NCBI GenBank assembly: GCA_035529015.1
Contig: DATKXP010000031.1
Coordinates: 1 to 19,777 of the forward strand
DNA length: 19,777 nt
Direction of reading: 5' to 3'
From: JAUVZF01 sp035529015
GTDB taxonomy: Bacteria > Planctomycetota > Phycisphaerae > FEN-1346
In this document: positions 6,190 to 13,180 of the stretch, piece by piece
Numbering within the stretch: the stretch's first letter is position 1
Layout: each line of letters begins with the position of its first letter
Position numbers and translations under genes: made by a program
The notes under the pieces: generated by a model
What the model was told of the DNA's origin: nothing
The model's database searches: none
The model's input: the letters and a program-made list of their open reading frames with translations, nothing else

Positions 6190-7326
6190 ATGGAGCACAA
6201 GCGCGCGGCGTTCCTGCATTCGCCGGACATGGAGCGGTACCACTACCCGCCCGACTGCCCGTTCAAGACGGAGCGGGCGGGCATGATGCGCAAGATCCTG
6301 CTGAGGATGGGGCTCCTGGCGGGGCCCGGCCGGTCGGAAGTGGCGCCGGAGCCCGCCCCGCGCGCCGTGCTCGAGACGTTCCACACCGCCCGGTACCTCG
6401 ACACGATGATCGCCGCCACGCAGGGGCACCTGGACATCGAGGGTTTCGGCATGGGGTTCGGCCAGAGCGAGTGCCCCGTCTTCCGGGAGATGTACGACTA
6501 TGCGGCGCTCGCTTGCGGCGCGACGCTCCAAGGCGCCGCCCTCGTAGGCAAGGGAGAGGCCGACGTGGCCTTCAACCCGTCGGGCGGGTACCATCACGCG
6601 GGGCCCGAGACGGCCTCGGGGTTCTGCTACATCAACGACGTGGGGCTCGCCTGCCAGGTGCTGGCCGAACAGGGCAAGCGGGTCCTCTTCCTCGACGTGG
6701 ACGTGCATCACGGCGACGGCGTCCAGAACTTCTTCTACGACCGCCGCGACGTGATGACCATGTCGTTTCACGAGAGCGGCAAGACGCTGTTCCCCGGGAC
6801 GGGCTTTGAAGACGAGATCGGCACGGGCGAGGGGCGCGGCTACAGCGTGAACGTCCCGCTGCCGGTCGGAACGTACGACGAGGCGTACCTTCGGGCGTTC
6901 GATGCCGTGGCCGTGCCGCTCATCGGCGCCTTCGACCCGGACGTGATTGTGCTGGAGGTGGGGATGGACGGCCTGGCCGGCGACCCGCTGGCGTTCCTGA
7001 GCCTGACGAACAACGCCCATGCCGAGGTCGCCCGCCGCGTGCTCAGCGTCGGCAAGCCTATTGTGGCAACGGGCGGCGGCGGGTATCATCCGCAGAACAC
7101 GGCCCGGGGGTGGGCGCTGGTCTGGAGCGTCCTCGTCGGGGAGGAGAGTCAGGACGAGATGGCCCTGGGCTTGGGCGGCGTCATGCTTGAGTCCACCGAC
7201 TGGCAGGCAGGACTCCGGGATCGCGAGTTGGCCCCGCGCAGTATGCAGCGCAGGATCGTGGACCCGGCCATCGACGAGACGATCGCGAAGGTCCGGGCCA
7301 ACCTCTTCCGTATTCATGGACTGTAG
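6190..7326 (+). CDS. acuC: AcuC/HDAC-superfamily deacetylase
   Basis: A zinc-dependent class I-type histone deacetylase-like enzyme of 378 residues, expected to remove acetyl or acyl groups from protein lysines in the cytoplasm. The active site is complete: NPSGGYHHAG with the His pair 135-136, LDVDVHHGDG with zinc ligands D171 and H173, VGMDGLAGDPL with zinc ligand D260, and GGGGYHP with Y299. Spacing between these residues is identical to that in human HDAC8 (142/143, 178, 180, 267, 306), a constant offset of seven. In Bacillus, AcuC deacetylates and reactivates AcsA; acs lies about 1.1 kb away here, so Acs K622 is the obvious candidate substrate. The reading frame is open far upstream, but the family N-terminus begins at this ATG. 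There is only a weak GGGAAG upstream. It is followed after 21 bases by the synthetase gene. Confidence 0.93.
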   Translation: MEHKRAAFLHSPDMERYHYPPDCPFKTERAGMMRKILLRMGLLAGPGRSEVAPEPAPRAVLETFHTARYLDTMIAATQGHLDIEGFGMGFGQSECPVFREMYDYAALACGATLQGAALVGKGEADVAFNPSGGYHHAGPETASGFCYINDVGLACQVLAEQGKRVLFLDVDVHHGDGVQNFFYDRRDVMTMSFHESGKTLFPGTGFEDEIGTGEGRGYSVNVPLPVGTYDEAYLRAFDAVAVPLIGAFDPDVIVLEVGMDGLAGDPLAFLSLTNNAHAEVARRVLSVGKPIVATGGGGYHPQNTARGWALVWSVLVGEESQDEMALGLGGVMLESTDWQAGLRDRELAPRSMQRRIVDPAIDETIAKVRANLFRIHGL

Positions 7327-7347
7327 ACCTTACGGACACCGCACGAC

Positions 7348-9450
7348 ATGAGCCTTGAGGCGTTCTTCAATCCCCAATCGGTTGCCGTGGTCGGTGCCTC
7401 TCGCGAAGAGGGAAAGACCGGCCACGAGATCCTGGCCAGCCTGCTGCGCGACGGCTTCGGGGGGAAGGTGTTCCCCGTCAACCCGAAGGCGACCGAGGTG
7501 GAAGGGCTGACCTGCTACCCGGACCTCGGCTCCATCGGCGAGGTCCCCGACCTGGTGGTGGTGGTCGTCCCGGCGAAGATCGTCCCGGGGGTGATGGAGC
7601 AGTGCGCGGCCGTGGGCACGAAGGCCGTCATCATTATCACGGCCGGCTTCAAGGAAGTCGGGGCCGAAGGCAAGGCCCTCGAGGAGCAGGTGGTGAGCAT
7701 TGCGCGGCGGGCAGGCATCCGCGTCATCGGCCCGAACTGCCTCGGCATCATGGTGCCCGGCCGGAAACTGAACGCGAGTTTCGGCGGCGACCTGCCGGCC
7801 GTCGGTGGAACCGGGTACCTCTCTCAATCCGGCGCGCTGCTGGCCGCCATCCTCGACATGGCCAATGCCAACGGCATCGGTTTCAGCACGCTCGTCTCAA
7901 TCGGCAACAAGGCCGACGTGGACGAACTCGACGTCATCAAGGCGCTCGGCGACGATGCCGACACGAAGGTCATCGCCGGGTACCTCGAGAGCATCACGCA
8001 CGGTGACGCGTTTGTGCGGGAGGCCGAACGCATCTCGGGCACGAAGCCGATCCTGCTCGTCAAGTCCGGAGGCACCGAAGCGGGGGCGGCAGCGGCGTCG
8101 TCGCATACGGGGTCGCTCGCCGGCGGCGAGGCGGCGTACGAGGCCGTCTTCGAGCGGGCCGGCATCATCCGCTGCACGTCCATCAAGGAGCAGTTCGATT
8201 TTGCCCAGGCCTTCGCCCAGCAGCCCTTGCCGGAGGGGCCGCGGGTGGCCGTCATCACCAACGCCGGCGGGCCGGGCATCCTGGCGGCCGACGCCGTCGA
8301 ACGCAAGGGGCTGGAGTTCGCGGCGCTGAGCGACGAGACCGTCGAGACGCTGGCCAAGGGCCTGCCCCCTGCCGCCAACGTCCACAACCCCATCGACGTA
8401 TTGGGCGACGCCCTCGCCGACCGGTACGAACTGGCGCTTCGCGCCGCGCTGGACGACCCGAAGATCGATTCGCTGCTCGTCCTCCTGACGCCGCAGGCCA
8501 TGACCGAGGCCTCGGCCACGGCCGAGGTGGTCGTCAAGGTGGTCACAGAGAAGCCCGGCAAGCCCGTACTCGCCTGTTTTCTGGGCGCGACGAAGGTGCA
8601 GGAGGCCATCCGGATTCTCAGGGAAGGCGGCATCCCGCCGTACGATTCGTCCGAGAGCGCGGTGACCACGCTGCGCGCCATGACCGATTACGTCCGGTGG
8701 CGTGCCCGTCCGAAACGGGTGGTCAAACTCTTCTCCGTGAACCGGCGGAAGGTGGAGCGTCTCATCGAACGGCACCTTCGCCGCGGCCGGCGGGAGATCG
8801 GCGAGATGGAGTCGAAGGAGATTCTCGAGGCCTACGGGTTCGTCACGCCCAAGGGTTCTCTGGCCACCACGGCCGAGCAGGCCGCCAACATCGCCGACCA
8901 ACTCGGCTACCCCGTGGTCCTGAAGATCTGGTCGCCCGACATCCTGCACAAGAGTGACGTGGACGGCGTGAAACTGGGCCTGTCGAGCCCGCGCGAGGTC
9001 CGCGACGCCTTCGACCTGATGATGTACCGCATTCCGAAGAAGGTGCCCGAGGCGAACATCCTGGGCGTCCTGGTCCAGCAGATGTGCGGCGGCGGCCAGG
9101 AGGTCATCCTCGGGATGAACCGCGACCCGCGGTTCGGGCCGCTCATGATGTTCGGCATGGGCGGCATTATGGTCGAAGTGCTCAGGGACGTCTCCTTTTA
9201 CCTGGCGCCGCTGACGGCCGATGAAGCCAAACAGATGCTCGTCCGGACGCGGACGTACCAGATGCTCTGCGGCGTCCGCGGGCGGGAGGGCGTGGACGTG
9301 GCCGCCATCGCCGAGGGGCTCCAGCGGCTGAGCCAGTTGGTCACCGAGTTCCCGCAGATTCAGGAGATGGACATCAACCCGTACGTCGTGGGGCCGGAAG
9401 GCACCGCACCCATTGCCGTGGACGCCCGCATCAGCGTGGCCGAGGCGTAG
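7348..9450 (+). CDS. ADP-forming acetyl-CoA (acyl-CoA) synthetase, fused alpha-beta subunits
   Basis: Reversibly converts acetyl-CoA (or another acyl-CoA), ADP and phosphate to the free acid, ATP and CoA. The 700 residues contain, in order, a CoA-binding Rossmann domain (VAVVGASREEGKTG, 12-25) and a succinyl-CoA-ligase-like region with YLSQSGA. SSHTGSLAGG follows, with the phosphohistidine H253, and E214 is upstream as in the archaeal alpha subunit (E218/H257). A linker of about 20-30 residues rich in R and K (near 455-475) leads to an ATP-grasp_5 domain from about 480 to the end, with SPDILHKSDVDGV containing the second conserved histidine. This is the Pat/PatZ scaffold without the C-terminal GNAT domain, and the active histidine is kept, so it is probably a working enzyme. 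There is no clear Shine-Dalgarno. It is 21 bases after acuC and 12 bases before the transferase gene, so probably one operon. Confidence 0.93.
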   Translation: MSLEAFFNPQSVAVVGASREEGKTGHEILASLLRDGFGGKVFPVNPKATEVEGLTCYPDLGSIGEVPDLVVVVVPAKIVPGVMEQCAAVGTKAVIIITAGFKEVGAEGKALEEQVVSIARRAGIRVIGPNCLGIMVPGRKLNASFGGDLPAVGGTGYLSQSGALLAAILDMANANGIGFSTLVSIGNKADVDELDVIKALGDDADTKVIAGYLESITHGDAFVREAERISGTKPILLVKSGGTEAGAAAASSHTGSLAGGEAAYEAVFERAGIIRCTSIKEQFDFAQAFAQQPLPEGPRVAVITNAGGPGILAADAVERKGLEFAALSDETVETLAKGLPPAANVHNPIDVLGDALADRYELALRAALDDPKIDSLLVLLTPQAMTEASATAEVVVKVVTEKPGKPVLACFLGATKVQEAIRILREGGIPPYDSSESAVTTLRAMTDYVRWRARPKRVVKLFSVNRRKVERLIERHLRRGRREIGEMESKEILEAYGFVTPKGSLATTAEQAANIADQLGYPVVLKIWSPDILHKSDVDGVKLGLSSPREVRDAFDLMMYRIPKKVPEANILGVLVQQMCGGGQEVILGMNRDPRFGPLMMFGMGGIMVEVLRDVSFYLAPLTADEAKQMLVRTRTYQMLCGVRGREGVDVAAIAEGLQRLSQLVTEFPQIQEMDINPYVVGPEGTAPIAVDARISVAEA

Positions 9451-9462
9451 AAGGAAACCGTC

Positions 9463-11331
9463 ATGGGGCAGGACTTCGACTGGACCGAGCGCTATCGCGA
9501 CCAGGTCGGCACCGCCGCCGAAGCGATGAAACTCATCAGGCCCGGCAACAGCGTCTTCATCGGCACGGGCTGCGGTCAGCCGCAGCACCTGGTCGCGGCG
9601 CTGGTGGAGCACGGCGGGCACATTTACGATGCGCACATCATCCATCTGCTGACGATGGGCTCGGCCCCGTACGCCCAGGAGCGGTTCCGTGCCAAGTTCA
9701 AGATGAACTCGTTTTTCGTGGCCGACAACGTGCGTCACGCGCTGGCGCAGGGCATCGGAGACTACACGCCGATCTTCCTGTCGGAGATTCCGCGCGAGTT
9801 CGAGTCAGGGCGGATTCCCATCGACGTGGCGCTGATCTCGGTCACGCCGCCCGATTCGAGCGGGCTGTGCAGTCTGGGCGTCTCGGTCGATATCGTCAAG
9901 TCGGCCGCCGGCAACGCCAAGTACGTGGTCGCCCAGGTCAACGCCCGCATGCCGCGCACCCTCGGCGACGCCTTCCTGCACGTCAGCAACATCGACATGC
10001 TCGTCTCGCACGACGAACCGGTCATCACGGTGCCGGTCCACGAGCCGGACGAGACGCTGCGGCGCATCGGCCAGAACCTGGCCCGGCTCGTCGAGGACGG
10101 CAGCACGATCGAGTGCGGCATCGGACGGATCCCGCAGGCGCTGGCCGAGTCGCTCCGCGACAAGAAGGAACTCGGCGTCCACACCGAGATGTTCAGCGAC
10201 TGGATCATCGGCCTTGTCGAATGCGGCGCGATTACGTGCACCAAGAAGAGCGTCAACCGCGGCAAGGTCGTCGCCAGTTTCTGCATGGGCTCCGAGCGCT
10301 TGTACGACTTCGTGGACAACAACCCGTTCTTCGAGTTCCATCCGACCGAGTACGTCAACGACCCGTACGTCATCAGCCAGCACGACAAGATGGTCGCGAT
10401 CAACGTGGGGCTGGAGGTGGACCTGACGGGCCAGGTCTGCTCGGATTCGCTCGGGTACCGGTTCTACAGCGGCATCGGCGGGCAGGTGGACTTTATCCGC
10501 GGCGCCGCTCGCAGCCGCGGAGGCAAGGCCATTATCGCCATGCCTTCGACCGCGCGCGACGGCGAGGTCTCGCGCATCGTCCCGCACCTCACCCAGGGCG
10601 CCGGCGTCGTGACGACGCGAGGCGACGTCCACTACGTGGTCACCGAGTACGGCATCGCGTACCTGCACGGCAAGAGCATCCGGGAGCGGGTGCTGGCGCT
10701 GATCAACATCGCCCATCCGAAGTTTCGCAACGACCTCATCCAGTTCGCCAAGACGCAGAAGTACCTGGCCGAGGACCAGATCGAGATGGCCTGGGAACAG
10801 GTCCGCTACCCCGAGGAACTCGAACGGTACGAGACGCTGCGCGACGGTACGCAGATCTTCTTCCGCCCGGTCAAGCCGACCGACGAACCCGCCCTGGCCG
10901 AGTTGCTCTACAGTCTGAGCGCCGAGTCGGTCCGCTCGCGTTTCTTCACGAGCACCGTGCGGTTTCCGCACCGGGACATGCAGCGGGTGGCCAACATCGA
11001 TTACCGCAACGACCTGGCCATCGTCGGCATGGTGCCGGGGCCGGGCGGCGAAGAGGTCGTCGCCATCGCCCAGTACTTCCTCGACCCGAAGACGCAGGAG
11101 GCGGAGGTGGCCTTCGTCGTCCACGACGAGTGGCAGGCCAAGGGGATGGGGACGTTTCTGCTGGAGTACCTCGCCCAGATCGCCCGCCAGCGGGGCGTCC
11201 GGCGCTTCTTCGCCAAGGTGCTGCCTACCAACAAGGCCATGCTGGCCGTCTTCCACAACAGCGGCTACAAGGTCAGCACGGCGTTCGACGGCGAGGCCTA
11301 CAGCATCGCCTTCGATCTCGCAGCCGACTGA
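9463..11331 (+). CDS. acetyl-CoA hydrolase/CoA-transferase fused to a GNAT acetyltransferase domain
   Basis: A two-domain protein of 622 residues. Residues about 10-445 form an acetyl-CoA hydrolase/4-hydroxybutyrate CoA-transferase unit. GVHTEMFSD contains E242, placed like the catalytic glutamate (E238) of the clostridial 4-hydroxybutyrate CoA-transferase. It is followed by GIGGQVDF (337-344) and VTEYGIAY (393-400). The usual SDG after the glutamate is SDW here. Residues about 458-620 form a GNAT domain with the acetyl-CoA pyrophosphate loop QAKGMG (558-563) and a typical LPTNKAMLAVFHNSGY segment. The first half would move CoA between acetate or other acids; the second would acetylate an amine, perhaps a protein lysine. 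AAGGA seven bases before the ATG gives the best ribosome-binding site in this operon. Bifunctional proteins of this layout are known in databases; their GNAT substrate is not known to me. Confidence 0.92.
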   Translation: MGQDFDWTERYRDQVGTAAEAMKLIRPGNSVFIGTGCGQPQHLVAALVEHGGHIYDAHIIHLLTMGSAPYAQERFRAKFKMNSFFVADNVRHALAQGIGDYTPIFLSEIPREFESGRIPIDVALISVTPPDSSGLCSLGVSVDIVKSAAGNAKYVVAQVNARMPRTLGDAFLHVSNIDMLVSHDEPVITVPVHEPDETLRRIGQNLARLVEDGSTIECGIGRIPQALAESLRDKKELGVHTEMFSDWIIGLVECGAITCTKKSVNRGKVVASFCMGSERLYDFVDNNPFFEFHPTEYVNDPYVISQHDKMVAINVGLEVDLTGQVCSDSLGYRFYSGIGGQVDFIRGAARSRGGKAIIAMPSTARDGEVSRIVPHLTQGAGVVTTRGDVHYVVTEYGIAYLHGKSIRERVLALINIAHPKFRNDLIQFAKTQKYLAEDQIEMAWEQVRYPEELERYETLRDGTQIFFRPVKPTDEPALAELLYSLSAESVRSRFFTSTVRFPHRDMQRVANIDYRNDLAIVGMVPGPGGEEVVAIAQYFLDPKTQEAEVAFVVHDEWQAKGMGTFLLEYLAQIARQRGVRRFFAKVLPTNKAMLAVFHNSGYKVSTAFDGEAYSIAFDLAAD

Positions 11332-11344
11332 GCCGTCCTTCGGC
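11332..11344. terminator. possible small bidirectional hairpin between convergent genes
   Basis: The entire gap between the convergent transferase-GNAT and tadC stop codons is 14 bases. GCCG-TCCTT-CGGC forms a 4 bp stem. No T-tract on either side, so termination here is only a suggestion; one or both transcripts may read into the opposite gene. Confidence 0.2.
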
Positions 11345-11345
11345 G

Positions 11346-12254
11346 CTACTCCAGATACTGGCCGCGGATGAAGCGCACGATGATGGGGGCGAAGATGACG
11401 AGGACGACGGCCATGAGGATGAGCATCGACGGCACGAGCATCTTGACGGCGGCTTCGCCGGCGCGACGCTCGGCCTTCATGCTTCGGCGCATCCGCAGGA
11501 GGTTGGCCTGGAGTTTGAGGACCTCGGCCAGCGGCGTGCCGAGTTGCTCGGCCTGAAGGACGGCCGAGATAATGCTGTCGAGGCCGTCCACGTTGATGCG
11601 CTGGCCCAGATGGGTGAGGGCGTCCTGGCGGCTGCGGCCGAAATCGATCTCGCGAACCACCATGCCGAACTCCTGGTTCAGCGGCTCCTGGGGGTCGTCA
11701 CGGATGACGGCACTGGCGGCCTCGTAGAACGTGGCGCCGGCATCCATCGCCATCGCAATCAGGTCAAGCGTGTACGGCAGCCGCTTGGCAATCGCACGCA
11801 GGCGCGACAGGGCCCGCTCGCGAAGCCACAGGTACGCCGTGAAGGACCCCACCGCAAAACCGACGACGAGGTACCCCGCCAGGGCCAGCATCGAGAGGAA
11901 CCCCACAATCGCCCAGGCCCCCAGCCACAGGGCGATGGCCCCGATCAGGCCCCACACCGCGCAGATGACCAGGTACTCGTCCGAGGAGTATTGGTTCGGA
12001 TTGCCGAGGGCCAGCAGCAGTTTCAGGACGTGGTACTTGAAGCCCGGCAGGTTCAGCCGCAGCACCACGTGGTAGATGGGAACCAGGAACGGCCGCATGA
12101 CAGCGCTCTCGAAGATGGTGTCGCGATTGACGTTGTCCACCTCGATCCGGAACGCCGAGGCATCCTCCGTCTCGATGGGCGTGCGAAACAGCGCCGTGAT
12201 GAGGAAGAACACAGACGCGCACACCAGCACGTTGATGATGACGATCAGAGCCAC
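11346..12254 (-). CDS. tadC: TadC-like inner-membrane protein of the Tad pilus (T2SF domain)
   Basis: Platform protein of the Tad machine, paired with TadB in the inner membrane. The protein has an N-terminal TM segment (about 2-22), a cytoplasmic stretch and two TM segments near 90-130. The T2SS F domain follows (LPYTLDLIAMAMDAGATFYEA through EFGMVVREIDFGRSRQDAL and LQANLLRMRRSMKAERR), and a C-terminal TM pair ends near 295. I chose the GTG at 12254 (302 residues) because it starts right at the TM segment and lies 23 bases after the tadB stop. A longer frame reaching an ATG at 12365 would overlap tadB by nearly 90 bases with a non-membrane, arginine-rich leader. The start remains uncertain because the upstream ribosome-binding site is weak. 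Confidence 0.88.
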   Translation of the reverse strand: MALIVIINVLVCASVFFLITALFRTPIETEDASAFRIEVDNVNRDTIFESAVMRPFLVPIYHVVLRLNLPGFKYHVLKLLLALGNPNQYSSDEYLVICAVWGLIGAIALWLGAWAIVGFLSMLALAGYLVVGFAVGSFTAYLWLRERALSRLRAIAKRLPYTLDLIAMAMDAGATFYEAASAVIRDDPQEPLNQEFGMVVREIDFGRSRQDALTHLGQRINVDGLDSIISAVLQAEQLGTPLAEVLKLQANLLRMRRSMKAERRAGEAAVKMLVPSMLILMAVVLVIFAPIIVRFIRGQYLE

Positions 12255-12277
12255 GCGGTCAGTCCCAACAGTGCGAC

Positions 12278-13177
12278 CTAGATCTCGAACGTCACGATCT
12301 TGCGGATCCAAAGGAATCCGACGATGTTCAGAAACACGGCGATGGCCAGCAGGAGCAGTCCCCACTGGTCGTTGAAGAGGGCCTCAACCCAGGTGGGTTC
12401 GATCATGTAGTAGATGCCCGCGACGACCAGGGGCATGAGCCCCATCATGATGGCCGACATCTTGTTCTGGGCCGTCAGCGCCCTGACCTTCTCTTCGAGG
12501 CGGACGATCTCGCGGAGCGACTCGCCGAGGCGGTCGAGCGTTTCGGGCAGGTTGCCTCCCCGAATGCGTGCGGTCTCCATGGCGGCAAAGAGCAGTTGGT
12601 AATGATGCAGTTTCAGCCGCGCCGACGCCCGCCGCATGACCTCGTCCACGCTCGCGCCGTGCTCGAACTCGCGGAGCATGAGGCCGAACTCCTGGCTGAT
12701 GGGGGGCTCGGTGTTTTCTTCAATGAGTTTCATTGACTGGACCAGGTTCAGCCCGGCGCGCATGCCGTTGGCCAGGGTGACCAGGCCGTCGATCAGTTGC
12801 TCGTTGAGTTTGTCGCGCCTGCGTCGCTGGAGGACGAAGATGACGAGCCTCGGCACCCAGTACCCCAGGACCATGCCGACGACGAAGATGATGAAGACGC
12901 CCAGGCTCCCGGCCTCGGCGTGGTTCGCCAACATCGCCATGATCGCCCCGGCGACAAATGCCCCGGCGAACATCACGTAGGTCAGTTGGCGCGGCGTGAC
13001 GTCGAACATGAACAACTCGACGAGCGCGCCGTGAAAACTCTCTTCCTGCTTGCGGATGAGCACGCCGAACGGCAGCCGCAGCGAGATGACGGCGCAGAAC
13101 GCCGCCAGCATCGCCAGCAATGTGGCGCCGCCCTGGTAGACGAGCGCGCCGGCAGCCAGTGGTAACAGGTCGGTCAT
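12278..13177 (-). CDS. tadB: TadB-like inner-membrane protein of the Tad pilus (T2SF domain)
   Basis: A 299-residue platform protein expected to work with TadC and the TadA ATPase in fimbrial assembly. It shows an N-terminal TM segment (about 16-38), two TM segments (about 66-117) and a basic patch QRRRRDKL. The conserved T2SS F core follows (IDGLVTLANGMRAGLNLVQSM, EFGLMLREFEHGASVDEVM, AMETARIRGGNLPETLDRL), then two C-terminal TM segments (about 245-295). The start codon lies three bases after the FHA-TadA stop, indicating translational coupling. Pairing of two F-domain genes after the ATPase is the standard tadA-tadB-tadC order. Confidence 0.92.
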   Translation of the reverse strand: MTDLLPLAAGALVYQGGATLLAMLAAFCAVISLRLPFGVLIRKQEESFHGALVELFMFDVTPRQLTYVMFAGAFVAGAIMAMLANHAEAGSLGVFIIFVVGMVLGYWVPRLVIFVLQRRRRDKLNEQLIDGLVTLANGMRAGLNLVQSMKLIEENTEPPISQEFGLMLREFEHGASVDEVMRRASARLKLHHYQLLFAAMETARIRGGNLPETLDRLGESLREIVRLEEKVRALTAQNKMSAIMMGLMPLVVAGIYYMIEPTWVEALFNDQWGLLLLAIAVFLNIVGFLWIRKIVTFEI

Positions 13178-13180
13178 GGC

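Noticed and set aside
9867..12281. 804-codon plus-strand frame across the transferase end and tadC
   Set aside because: Runs out of frame through the transferase-GNAT gene and then antisense through tadC; rich in R, G and H as expected for a shadow.
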